Below, piece by piece: positions 8,004 to 16,260 of a stretch of DNA of 64,000 nt (position 1 is the stretch's first letter; each line of letters opens with the position of its first letter). Origin of the DNA: DATMRS01 sp035566015 (GTDB lineage: Bacteria > Pseudomonadota > Alphaproteobacteria > Sphingomonadales > Sphingomonadaceae); contig DATMRS010000020.1 in NCBI GenBank assembly GCA_035566015.1, positions 558,001 through 622,000 on the forward strand, given 5' to 3'. The position numbers were made by a program, and so were the translations under genes. Under the pieces are notes generated by a model. The model saw nothing but the letters and a program-made list of their open reading frames with translations, made no database searches and was not told the DNA's origin.

Positions 8004-8372
8004 ATGTCCGATGACGATCGCGCGTTCATCGAGCGCCAGCGCACCCGTCTTGTGGCGCTGCGTACCCATCTCCTTGGCGAGGAGCGGGAAGGCGAGGCCA
8101 GCGAGAAAGCGGTGCAGGAAAATTATGGCGACGAGGCGCGCCAATATGAGGATGAGGGCCAGCGCCTCCAGCAGGTCGAGATCGACGAAGGACTGCATGT
8201 CGCGGGCGACCGGCGGCTTCGTGCGATCGATCGCGCGCTCGCGAAGATCGATGAAGGCAGCTACGGCCTGTCGGACCTGAGCGGCGACCCGATACCGCGG
8301 GCGCGCCTCGAAGCCGTTCCCGAAGCCTTCCTCACCGTCGAGGAAGAAGCCGCGCGCGACAGGGAAGATTGA
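8004..8372 (+). CDS. DksA/TraR-family protein lacking the zinc-finger cysteines
   Basis: 122 residues. AAGGAGGG sits just before the ATG. The N-terminal half is a charged coiled coil (QRTRLVALRTHLLGEERE onward) and the C-terminal half has the DksA-type GSYGLSDLSGDPIPRARLEAVP segment. In canonical DksA this region is a Cys4 zinc finger (YGxCxxCG...IPxxRLEAxP); here there is no cysteine at all in the protein. Zinc-free DksA paralogues exist and can still reach the RNA polymerase secondary channel. Role in stringent or stress response is inferred. Confidence 0.82.
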   Translation: MSDDDRAFIERQRTRLVALRTHLLGEEREGEASEKAVQENYGDEARQYEDEGQRLQQVEIDEGLHVAGDRRLRAIDRALAKIDEGSYGLSDLSGDPIPRARLEAVPEAFLTVEEEAARDRED

Positions 8373-8394
8373 GCGCGGTCTGGAACACCCAAAG

Positions 8395-8428
8395 AAAACG
8401 CCGCCGGCCTTTCAGCCGACGGCGTTTT
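8395..8428. terminator. Bidirectional rho-independent terminator
   Basis: AAAACGCCGCCGGC and GCCGACGGCGTTTT form a GC-rich stem with A-run and T-run on either side. It sits between the convergent DksA-like and PEP-CTERM genes and can serve both strands. Confidence 0.85.
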
Positions 8429-8448
8429 CATGCGTTCAGCGAATGGGC

Positions 8449-9141
8449 TCAGGCGGCCACGAAGCTGATCTTGCGCGAACGGGCGCGCATCGACAGGCCG
8501 ATCAGGCCGAAACCGGCGATCATCATCGCCCAGGTCGCGGGCTCGGGCACCGCGGCTTCGCTCACGAACACCTTGTCGATCACGAAGTCCTTCGACGGGT
8601 TGAAGTTCGTGTTGAACGCGAACTGGAACTGGCCGTCGTCCGAGAGCGCCTGAATGGTGGTCTCATAATGCGTCCAGGTGGTGGCCGCGAGGCCCGGCAG
8701 CGTGAAGGTGGTGAAATCGACGCCGTTGAGCGATGCCGCCAGCGTCGCGTCGCCGGCATTGGCATTGCCGTTGGCCGGGGCGTAGATATCAAAGCCGACC
8801 GTGTACCACTTGCCCGCTTCGAGCGTGATTGCCTGGCTCAGCGTCTGCGGATTGGCGAAGTCGGACACGAAATAGGCGCCGCGGTTGCCGGCATCCTCGC
8901 TGTTCGAGCTGACGGCATTGTCGACGGGCACCGCCTCACCGAACGCCCCGGTCGGATAACCGGTCGCCGAGCCGTAGGTGATCGCCACGGGCGGATAGTT
9001 GGTGGTGCCGCCGAGGGTCCAATGGTCGAATCCGTCCGTCCCCTGTTCGAAGCTGCCGTTCAGCAGGAGGTTGGTCGCGGCGCTCGCCGGGGCGGCGGCC
9101 ACGGTCGCAAGTGCCAAAGCTAACACGGTTTTCTTCAACAT
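8449..9141 (-). CDS. PEP-CTERM sorting domain protein
   Basis: 230 residues from ATG 9141. It has a Sec signal peptide (MLKKTVLALALA to PASA), then LLLNGSFEQG at the start of a jelly-roll-like carbohydrate-binding-type domain, then a C-terminal PEP-CTERM tripartite signal: PEPATWAMMIAGFG, a hydrophobic helix, and an RARSRK basic cluster. PEP-CTERM proteins are exported, then cut and transferred at the surface by an exosortase, usually in strains making exopolysaccharide. No exosortase is in the window. The gene is divergent from the polysaccharide amidotransferase gene, 217 bases away. Confidence 0.9.
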   Translation of the reverse strand: MLKKTVLALALATVAAAPASAATNLLLNGSFEQGTDGFDHWTLGGTTNYPPVAITYGSATGYPTGAFGEAVPVDNAVSSNSEDAGNRGAYFVSDFANPQTLSQAITLEAGKWYTVGFDIYAPANGNANAGDATLAASLNGVDFTTFTLPGLAATTWTHYETTIQALSDDGQFQFAFNTNFNPSKDFVIDKVFVSEAAVPEPATWAMMIAGFGLIGLSMRARSRKISFVAA

Positions 9142-9358
9142 ATACTCTATCCTCACTCGCCTCTGACAGGTCCGCCGAACAGGTAAGCAATGTCCGTGCC
9201 AGATGCCGAAATGCCCGTGGCGCGGGGAGTGGGCGGTGGAACTGAAAGCCGATGTGTAAAGCAAGCCGACGGTTTCGGAGGGGAAACGGTCCTCGTGGCG
9301 CTATTCCTTCCGGGCCCCGCTTATTGTACGAAGCGACCTTCGGGCGGGGATCGAAGCC

Positions 9359-11869
9359 ATGTGCGGAATTGTGGGCTGGTATGCGCGCGGCGGGCGTCAC
9401 GTCGCGTGCGACGCCATCGAAAGACAGTGCCGCACGATCGTCCATCGCGGTCCGGACGACGAAGGCATTCTTGTCGATCGCGATTTCGGCTTCGGGATGC
9501 GCCGGCTGAGCATCATCGACATCGCCGGCGGGCATCAGCCGATCGAAAGCGAGGACGGCCGCTTCGCCATCGTCCTCAACGGCGAGATATATAATCATGA
9601 TGCGCTCCGCCGCGAGCTGACCGCCGCCGGCCAGGTGTTTCGCAGCCGGAGCGATACCGAGGTCGTCCTCCATGCCTGGCGGCACTGGGGCGAAGGCGCG
9701 TGGGAGCGGTTGGAAGGCATGTTCGCCGTCGCGCTGTGGGACCGGCGCGAGCGGCGGTTGATCCTCGCGCGCGATCCCGTCGGCATGAAGCCGCTCTATG
9801 TGACCGAGCAGGCGGGCGGTCTCGCCTTCGCGTCGGAGATACAGGCGCTGCTGCGTCTGCCCGGCCATCGCTTCGACGTGTCGCCGCGCGCGGTGCATGA
9901 TTATTTCAGCTTCGGCCATATTCGCGCGCCGCGTGCGATCTACAGCCAGGTTCGCCAGCTCGCGCCTGGTCATTGGCTGGAGATCGGCCCGGCCGGCGAG
10001 GCGGTCGAGCGCGTCTTCTGGCAACCGCGCTACCGCCAAAGCGCGCCGCTCCCCGTCGACGAATGGGTCGCGCAGTTCCGCGAGCGCTGGCGCGAGACGG
10101 TCCGGCGCCACATGGTTTCGGACGTGCCGGTGGGCGCTTTCCTGTCGGGCGGCATCGATTCCTCGGCGGTCGTCGCCGCGATGGCGGAGCTGTCGGATGC
10201 GCCGGTCAAGACCTTCACGATCGGCTTTCCGATCGAGCGTTTCAACGAAGCGCCCTATGCCGAGGCGATCGCGCGCCACCTGGGCTGCGACCACAGCACC
10301 CACATGGTCGACCTCAAGGCGGCGACCGAGCTGCTGCCGCAGGTGCAGCGCTGCTATGGCGAACCGTTCGCCGATCCATCGGCGGTGCCCACCTGGTATG
10401 TCAGCCGGATCGCGGCCGAGCATGTGAAGGTGGTGCTGTCGGGCGACGGCGGCGACGAGCTGTTCATGGGCTATAAGCGCCACCTCACCGAACGGAAGAT
10501 CGGATCGTTGCCGCCGGCCGTGCGCGCGCTTGCATGCTCGATCACCGCGCTGCCGTCGACGCCGGTGCCGCAATGGAATTATGTGCTACAGCGCTGGCAG
10601 AAGGCAGCGGGCAGCGCGGCCCTGCCCGACGGCATCGCGCGTTTCTTCGCCAAGACGCAAATCACCTCGCCGGCCTTTCGCGCGCGCGTCTACGATCCCG
10701 ATTTCTTCGCGATGTTCGAGGCGGCGCGCCCGTTCGAGCGGCTGCGCGACGAATATTTTCCCGATCCGGCGGCGATCTCGCCCGATACGCTCGAACAGTT
10801 CGCCTATGCCGATCTGGCACTCAATCTGCCCGGCGCGATGCTCACCAAGGTCGACCGGGCGAGCATGGCCCATTCGCTTGAAGTGCGCGTGCCGATGCTG
10901 AGCCACGAACTGGTGGACTGGGCGATGGCCTTGCCCGTCGATATGAAGCTGCGCAACGGCATCGGAAAATATATCGTGCGCGAGGCGATCGCGCCGCTTC
11001 TGCCGCCCGGCATTCTCGATCGGCGCAAGCAGGGCTTCCAGATGCCGCTTGCTTCGTGGTTCCGTGGCGATTTCGGCGCCTATGCGCGCGAGCTGTGGAA
11101 TGATAGCGGCGCGGCCGACGAACGCTGGCTCAATGCCCGCGCTGTCGAGGCGGTGTTTGCCGAGCATAATGCCGGCCGGCGCGACCATAGCCGCTTCCTC
11201 TACGCGCTTTCGATGTACGGCCTGTGGCGGATCGAGCGGAAGGCCGATATTGCCGCAGCGGTCGCGCCTCTCGTGGTTACCACGCGGCCGGCGGCCGCCC
11301 TGCCCGACGCGGCGAACGACCTGCCCGTTCCCGCGCGTGCGCCGGTGTCGCGGCCGGCGTCCGGCAGGCAGCGGTTCGGCCGCGCGGCGGCGCTGTTCCT
11401 GGCGGTGACGTTCGGCTGGATCATGCATGACATGGTCGGCCCGTTCACGGCCCCCGCCACCGCCGCCAACACCTTCGTCGACGATGCCGTGCAGTCGCAC
11501 CAGACGGCGCTGATCCGCGCACGCATGCGATCGCAATCGAGGAGCGTCAGCTACGATCCGCTCGAAATACGCCGCGCGACGGGCATTCCCTTGCCCCACC
11601 TGCCCAAGGGCTGGCGCGTGCTCGATGCGCAGGTCTATCCGACCGACGACGGCCCCAGCGTGCAGATCGCGGTAGAGGCCGAAAGAGGCGAGCGCCTCTC
11701 GCTGTTCGGCATGCGTGCCGATACCCCCGCCGGGCGCGATCCGCTGCTCGCCAAGCGGCAGGACGAGCAGGTCGCCTATTGGGAGAATGGCCGTTACGCC
11801 TATGCGCTCGTCAGCCCAATGGCGCCGCAGCGCCTGCTTGGCCTCGCGCTGCGGATCGCGCGCGATTAG
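9359..11869 (+). CDS. Asparagine-synthase-like amidotransferase fused to a membrane-anchored anti-sigma-like periplasmic domain
   Basis: 836 residues, about 200 longer than AsnB or the exosortase-associated amidotransferase. Residues 1-220 are a class II glutaminase with the N-terminal nucleophile Cys2 (MCGIVGW), RRLSIIDIAGGHQP and NGEIYNH. Residues about 225-625 are the ATP-PPase synthetase domain with LSGGIDSSAVV near 262 and LSGDGGDELFMGY. After a Pro/Ala-rich linker comes one hydrophobic helix (about 674-692, AAALFLAVTFGWIMHDMVG). Residues 700-836 (DDAVQSHQ, RRATGIPLPHLPKGWRV, LSLFGMRA, VAYWENGRYAYALV) resemble the extracytoplasmic half of sphingomonad transmembrane anti-sigma factors, without their zinc-type sigma-binding head. 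The frame is continuous. Flippase, transferase and acyltransferase genes follow, so the synthetase probably amidates a surface polysaccharide sugar. Confidence 0.88.
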   Translation: MCGIVGWYARGGRHVACDAIERQCRTIVHRGPDDEGILVDRDFGFGMRRLSIIDIAGGHQPIESEDGRFAIVLNGEIYNHDALRRELTAAGQVFRSRSDTEVVLHAWRHWGEGAWERLEGMFAVALWDRRERRLILARDPVGMKPLYVTEQAGGLAFASEIQALLRLPGHRFDVSPRAVHDYFSFGHIRAPRAIYSQVRQLAPGHWLEIGPAGEAVERVFWQPRYRQSAPLPVDEWVAQFRERWRETVRRHMVSDVPVGAFLSGGIDSSAVVAAMAELSDAPVKTFTIGFPIERFNEAPYAEAIARHLGCDHSTHMVDLKAATELLPQVQRCYGEPFADPSAVPTWYVSRIAAEHVKVVLSGDGGDELFMGYKRHLTERKIGSLPPAVRALACSITALPSTPVPQWNYVLQRWQKAAGSAALPDGIARFFAKTQITSPAFRARVYDPDFFAMFEAARPFERLRDEYFPDPAAISPDTLEQFAYADLALNLPGAMLTKVDRASMAHSLEVRVPMLSHELVDWAMALPVDMKLRNGIGKYIVREAIAPLLPPGILDRRKQGFQMPLASWFRGDFGAYARELWNDSGAADERWLNARAVEAVFAEHNAGRRDHSRFLYALSMYGLWRIERKADIAAAVAPLVVTTRPAAALPDAANDLPVPARAPVSRPASGRQRFGRAAALFLAVTFGWIMHDMVGPFTAPATAANTFVDDAVQSHQTALIRARMRSQSRSVSYDPLEIRRATGIPLPHLPKGWRVLDAQVYPTDDGPSVQIAVEAERGERLSLFGMRADTPAGRDPLLAKRQDEQVAYWENGRYAYALVSPMAPQRLLGLALRIARD

Positions 11870-11933
11870 AAGCCGCGGCGGCGCATCGCGCGGTTGCGAT
11901 GCGGTGTCGTTTCTCCTACGGCCCCTGCCGCCC

Positions 11934-13283
11934 ATGAAGGACGCGACCGCTTCACCCGATGGGGCCACGCCGCTGCGCAGGGCGATGCGCGCGGCTGCCC
12001 AGAATCTCGGCTGGCTGCTGGCGAGCCGTGGGGTGCTCGCTGTGCTGTCGCTGCTCTATCTGGGCATGGCCACGCGTGCGCTGGGCGTCACCGATTTCGG
12101 TCGCTTCGCGCTTATCACCGGTGCGAGTCAGGCGCTGGCGCTGTGCGTCGGGTTCCAGACATGGCAGATCGTCGTCCAATATGGCGTCGAGCATCTCCTG
12201 CGCGACGACAGGGGCGCGCTCGGCCGCCTGCTTCGAGCGTGCGCCTTTCTCGATCTGGGGAGCGCGATCGCCGGTGCGCTGATCGGCGTCGTCGTCATAG
12301 AATTGTTCGGGCGGGTGCTGGGCATCGACGCCGATCTCAAGAGCTATGTGCTGCTCTTCACGCTCGTCCAGTTCCTGTCGCTGCGCTCGACGCCGCTCGG
12401 CATCCTGCGCCTGCGCGACAAATTCTCGCTGGCGGCGCTGGCGGACAGCATGACGCCGCTGGTCCGCTTCGTCGGTTCGGTGCTGGCGCTGTTCCTGCTG
12501 CCGACGGTGCAGGGTTTCCTGCTTGCCTGGGCAGCGGCGGAGATCGTCACCGCGGCGACCTATTGGGTGCTGGCGGCGCGGACGGGCGACTTGCAGCGCC
12601 TCTGGTCGAGCCGGATCGACCGGCGCGTGCTGCTCGCCGAAAACCCGCATATCGTCCGCTTTTCGGCGAGCACCAATGCCAACTCGACGCTCGGCTTGTC
12701 GGGCAAGCAGGTGCCGTTGCTGCTGGTCGGCGCCTATGTCGGGCCGGCGGCGGCGGGCGCTTTCCGCCTCGCTTTCCAGCTTGCCCAGGCGTTGAGCAAG
12801 CTGTCACAGCTTCTCGCCCGCGCCGCCTTTCCGGAGATCGTGCGTGCCGCCCGCACGGTGGGGGCGCAACGGCTGCGCGGCATGCTCGGGAAGCTGTTTC
12901 TCTCCTCGCTGGCGGCGGCGCTGATCGTGCTCGTCATCGTTGTGCTCGCGGGCCGGCCGTTGCTGACGCTCGTCGGCGGGCCGGATTATGCCCATGCCTA
13001 TCCGATCCTGCTGTGGCTGGCGGCGGCGGGGTGTCTCGATCTCGCGACGGTCAGCTTCGAGCCGGTGCTGATGGCGGTGCACCGCGCCGGCACCGCCTTT
13101 GCCGCCCGCGCGATCGCGACCGCGCTGCTGCTTGCGGCGATGATCGTGCTGACGCCGGTGCAGGGCGCGATCGGGGCGGCGATCGCCGTCCTCGTCGGCT
13201 CGCTGGCGACGGCGATCCTGCTCGGCATCGCGGCGGCTTTCTTCGTCGGCCCGGTCGCCGACGCCAAACCGGGGCGGGAATGA
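11934..13283 (+). CDS. Polysaccharide flippase (Wzx/MOP superfamily)
   Basis: 449 residues from ATG 11934; ATG 11984 (in the AMRAAAQN segment) is an alternative start and no strong ribosome site marks either. About 12-14 hydrophobic helices. The N-terminal layout (NLGWLLASRGVLAVLSLLYL then ALGVTDFGRFAL) is typical of lipopolysaccharide/O-antigen exporters, which flip lipid-linked repeat units to the periplasm. It ends overlapping the ATG of the following transferase gene (ATGA), supporting a single transcript for the polysaccharide block. Confidence 0.87.
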   Translation: MKDATASPDGATPLRRAMRAAAQNLGWLLASRGVLAVLSLLYLGMATRALGVTDFGRFALITGASQALALCVGFQTWQIVVQYGVEHLLRDDRGALGRLLRACAFLDLGSAIAGALIGVVVIELFGRVLGIDADLKSYVLLFTLVQFLSLRSTPLGILRLRDKFSLAALADSMTPLVRFVGSVLALFLLPTVQGFLLAWAAAEIVTAATYWVLAARTGDLQRLWSSRIDRRVLLAENPHIVRFSASTNANSTLGLSGKQVPLLLVGAYVGPAAAGAFRLAFQLAQALSKLSQLLARAAFPEIVRAARTVGAQRLRGMLGKLFLSSLAAALIVLVIVVLAGRPLLTLVGGPDYAHAYPILLWLAAAGCLDLATVSFEPVLMAVHRAGTAFAARAIATALLLAAMIVLTPVQGAIGAAIAVLVGSLATAILLGIAAAFFVGPVADAKPGRE

Positions 13284-14407
13284 GCGGGCGGGCCGCCTTC
13301 CTCTTCCTGGGCGAGATGCTGCTCCTGCCGCATCTCTATCCGGTGGTCGAGGCGCTGGGGCGGATGCAGCCCGATATCCGCCTCGATCTGTGGATCAGCA
13401 CCTCGGCGCATGAGCGGATATTGCGCCGTCTGCTCCCCGATGGGCTGAACGTCGTGCTCCGCCGCGCGCCCGGTTTCCGCGAGGTGGCCGACGATCGCAA
13501 CCCGGTGCTGCCGAACAAGCTGTGGATGCTGGCGCGGCTCGCCCCCGCGCTTGCGCGCACGCCGGTGGTGCTCTGTGCCGAGCAGACAAGCCTGTGGCTG
13601 CCCTCGTTGCTGCCGATGCGGACGCGCTTCCTCAAGACGTCGCACGGCGTCGGATCGATGAGCGCACGCGAGGACCGGCGGCGGCGCGCGGCGTGGAAAT
13701 TGCTGGTGCCGAGCGAGATGGAACGCCGCACCTATCTCGATCTCGGCTTCACGCCGGAAAAGGTGGTGGCCACCGGCTACGTCAAGGCCGCCTTTCCCAG
13801 GGAGCAGCAGACGCAGCCGCGCTTCGATGCCGATCGGCCGGTCCTGCTCTACACGCCGCATTGGCAGCGGCATCGTTCTTCCTGGTGGAACTGGGGGCCG
13901 GCGATCCTCGACCGGCTGATCGAACAGCGGCGCTTCAACATCATCTTCGCGCCGCACCAGCGGCTGGTGGAAGGTGTGCCCGAGCTGCGCGAGATCGTCG
14001 CGCGCGTCGACCGCCTTGGCCATGTCCACGCCGATATCGACAGTTTCGCGACGGTGGACGGCAGCTACACCGCCGCCGCCGATATCTATCTGGGCGACAC
14101 GTCGAGCCAGGTCGTCGAATTCCTCGCCCGGCCGCGTCCCTGCCTGTTCCTCAACAGCCACCACGTCGAATGGCGGACGCGTGCCGACCATGCCTTCTGG
14201 CAATGCGGCGAGGTGGTCGACAGTCTCGACGATCTCGACGGCGCGCTCGATCGCGCGGAGAGGGTGCATGGCGACTATCGCGCGGCGCAGGCGGCTTTTG
14301 CCGAGGCGGCGCTGGGCGATACGAGCGGCGAGGCACCCGTCCGTGTCGCTCAGGAGATGCTGGCGGCGCTTGGCCGCAAGAATGTTGACGAAACCGAGTT
14401 CGTCTAG
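13280..14407 (+). CDS. GT-B glycosyl/glycerophosphotransferase of the TagB/TarF type
   Basis: 375 residues. The C-terminal half has the CDP-glycerol glycerophosphotransferase signature arrangement: LLYTPHWQRHRSSW, APHQRL, then TAAADIYLGDTSSQVVEFLA, where a D-T-S-S element precedes the acidic/hydrophobic helix, followed by RPCLFLN. The N-terminal half is a weaker Rossmann-like domain (FLFLGEMLLLPHLYPVVEAL). It may polymerise or cap a surface glycan with a polyol phosphate or sugar. It is coupled to the flippase by a 4-base overlap; donor and acceptor are unknown. Confidence 0.72.
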   Translation: MSGRAAFLFLGEMLLLPHLYPVVEALGRMQPDIRLDLWISTSAHERILRRLLPDGLNVVLRRAPGFREVADDRNPVLPNKLWMLARLAPALARTPVVLCAEQTSLWLPSLLPMRTRFLKTSHGVGSMSAREDRRRRAAWKLLVPSEMERRTYLDLGFTPEKVVATGYVKAAFPREQQTQPRFDADRPVLLYTPHWQRHRSSWWNWGPAILDRLIEQRRFNIIFAPHQRLVEGVPELREIVARVDRLGHVHADIDSFATVDGSYTAAADIYLGDTSSQVVEFLARPRPCLFLNSHHVEWRTRADHAFWQCGEVVDSLDDLDGALDRAERVHGDYRAAQAAFAEAALGDTSGEAPVRVAQEMLAALGRKNVDETEFV

Positions 14408-14452
14408 CATTCGCCGCCGAATGTTTGGAATTCTCGCCCCGCACATCGGCCT

Positions 14453-15589
14453 TTGACTGCCCAGACCTCCCCACGCGCGCCGGTCGATTCCCGGCTTTCG
14501 GATGCTATCGCGGTTGCGCGGGTGCTGTGCATCCTCGGCATCGTCTATGTGCATGCGTGGACGGGGCTGACCGGCCACCAGCTCGCGCAGACGGCGCAGA
14601 CCGGCCAGAGCGTCTTCCGCTGGGTCCTCATGGAGGCGTTCGGGCGCAGCGCGGTGCCGCTGCTCGGCATGGTATCGGGCTGGCTGGTCGCGGGGTCGAC
14701 GCGGCGGAAGCCCTACGGCGCCTTCGTCGCGGGCAAGGCGAAGACGATCCTGCTGCCGATGGTCCTGTGGAACGCGCTGTCGATCGTGCTGATCTCGGGC
14801 GGCGCATGGTTCGGCCTGCTGCGTGCGCCGATTCCCCGCGATTTGTGGGCATTGGTTGATGAGCTGTTCTGCCTCGCCACTCCCAACGACATCAACGTGC
14901 AGACGGCGTTCCTGCGCGATCTCTTCCTCTGTCTTGCGGTGGCGCCATTCCTGACGCGGCTGTCGCGGGGCTGGCTCGTGGCATTGACGGTCGCGGTGGC
15001 GATCTGGGCGATATCGGGCTGGAACTCGGTGATCGTGCTCCGGCCGCAGATTCCGCTCTTCTTCCTGTTCGGCATTCTCGTCCGCCGCGCGGGCGTGGCC
15101 GAACGGCTGGGCACCGCGCCCATCCTGCTCGCGGTCGTTCCCGCGGTCGTGCTGGTGGCGATCAAGACGGGACTCTCGATCTGGGGCCGCACCTATATCG
15201 CGCTTCATGATTATCAATTCGTCTCGCTTGATATCGCCGCACGCCTGGCGGTCAGCTTCGCGATGTGGCGGCTGGCCTGGGGCCTCGCCGCCTCGCCCGC
15301 CGTCTTCCGCCGGATAGAACCTTATGCGTTCCTGATGTTCTGTTCGCATTTGATTCTGATATGGCTGGCGTCGCCGCTGCTGGAGATATTCCCAGGGCCG
15401 CTGGGATCGCCCGGTTATCCGGTGCTGTTCGTGCTGTTCCCCATCCTCGCGATGGGTGGCGCGATCCTGATCGGGCGCGGCTTGCTCAAATATGCACCGG
15501 GCGCCGCCGTCATCCTGAGCGGGGGGCGGCTGAAGGCTGACGATGTGCCACACCCCGGCTCGCTGCAGGTGCGCTACGCTGATCGCTAA
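14453..15589 (+). CDS. Acyltransferase 3 (OafA-like) membrane protein
   Basis: 378 residues from a TTG at 14453. About ten hydrophobic helices. The first helix carries ARVLCILGIVYVHAW, the conserved histidine region of acyltransferase 3 proteins, followed by FGRSAVPLLGMVSGWL. Such enzymes move acetyl, succinyl or other acyl groups onto sugars of surface polysaccharides. It follows the GT-B gene by 45 bases and closes the polysaccharide block. Confidence 0.83.
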   Translation: MTAQTSPRAPVDSRLSDAIAVARVLCILGIVYVHAWTGLTGHQLAQTAQTGQSVFRWVLMEAFGRSAVPLLGMVSGWLVAGSTRRKPYGAFVAGKAKTILLPMVLWNALSIVLISGGAWFGLLRAPIPRDLWALVDELFCLATPNDINVQTAFLRDLFLCLAVAPFLTRLSRGWLVALTVAVAIWAISGWNSVIVLRPQIPLFFLFGILVRRAGVAERLGTAPILLAVVPAVVLVAIKTGLSIWGRTYIALHDYQFVSLDIAARLAVSFAMWRLAWGLAASPAVFRRIEPYAFLMFCSHLILIWLASPLLEIFPGPLGSPGYPVLFVLFPILAMGGAILIGRGLLKYAPGAAVILSGGRLKADDVPHPGSLQVRYADR

Positions 15590-15650
15590 GCCGATCGAAG
15601 GACGCGCCGATCCGTTGCAATAATGCGCCGGGCCGGGCATTGTCGGCCCC

Positions 15651-16067
15651 ATGCTTTCTCAACGGACTCGGTACACAATTCGCGCGCTTCAGCATCTGGC
15701 CGATCGTTATGGCGAGGGGCCGATCCAGCTCACCGAAATCGCCGAGGCCCAGAATATCCCGTCCAAATTCCTGACGGTGATCCTCTCCGAAATGAGCCGC
15801 GTCGGCCTCGTCGCCACGATGCGCGGGCGCGACGGCGGCTATTGGCTCGCGTTGGCGCCGGTCGACATCAGCTATGGCGATATCGTTCGGCTGACGCGCG
15901 GCTCGCTGGCGCTCGTGCCCTGCGCCAGCCGCTTCGCGCATGAAAAGTGCCGCAATTGCGTGCCTGAGGAAGAATGCAAGATGCACCGCATCATGTTGCG
16001 CGTGCGCGACGAGACGGCGAACATCCTCGACGGCATTTCGCTGGCGGACCCTTTTCCTTTCGCCTGA
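15651..16067 (+). CDS. Rrf2-family regulator with four cysteines, probably sulfur-responsive
   Basis: 138 residues. The N-terminal winged helix reads SQRTRYTIRALQHLADRY and LTEIAEAQNIPSKFLTVIL, the Rrf2 DNA-binding unit. Cys91, Cys100, Cys103 and Cys109 (CASRFAHEKC, NCV, EEEC) sit where IscR and NsrR bind an Fe-S cluster. It stands directly upstream of the sulfate importer in the same direction, so control of sulfate uptake, in the manner of CymR, is the most natural guess. Cluster binding versus simple thiol sensing cannot be told from sequence. Confidence 0.85.
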   Translation: MLSQRTRYTIRALQHLADRYGEGPIQLTEIAEAQNIPSKFLTVILSEMSRVGLVATMRGRDGGYWLALAPVDISYGDIVRLTRGSLALVPCASRFAHEKCRNCVPEEECKMHRIMLRVRDETANILDGISLADPFPFA

Positions 16068-16139
16068 GCGTTATCGCCGAACGATTCGGCGTCATTCCAT
16101 TGTCAATTGCTTCGCTTGACATAAACTGCGGAGGGCTGA

Positions 16140-16210
16140 GTCGCGTATCGGCTGGAAAGAGGCAGCCGCTAAAGGCGGGCTATCGGCGCGACAATGATTG
16201 CCCCTATTGT
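16140..16210 (+). promoter_or_regulatory. Candidate structured leader of the sulfate importer operon
   Basis: An outer stem GTCGCG (16140-16145) pairs with CGCGAC (16187-16192). It encloses a perfect hairpin CGGCTG/CAGCCG (16149-16154, 16163-16168; loop GAAAGAGG) and a CTAAAGGCGGGC stretch. A TTGACA lies at 16116-16121, but no good -10 box follows at 16-18 bases. Immediately downstream ACAAT (16191-16195) and ATTGT (16206-16210) form an inverted repeat that could be the Rrf2 operator. An alphaproteobacterial cis-regulatory RNA class is reported before sulfur genes; membership is not verified. Confidence 0.45.
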
Positions 16211-16260
16211 CCACCTTTGTGATTGAGATAGCTTCCACCGCGATAGCAGGGGAGACCTCG

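Noticed and set aside
9142..9264. Longer form of the PEP-CTERM protein from 9264
   Set aside because: The typical signal peptide begins at ATG 9141; the 41 extra residues are Arg/His-rich and precede a signal peptide, which makes no sense for export.
12998..15652. 884-codon antisense frame across the polysaccharide genes
   Set aside because: Spans parts of three real genes in the opposite direction and has no domain; a GC artefact.
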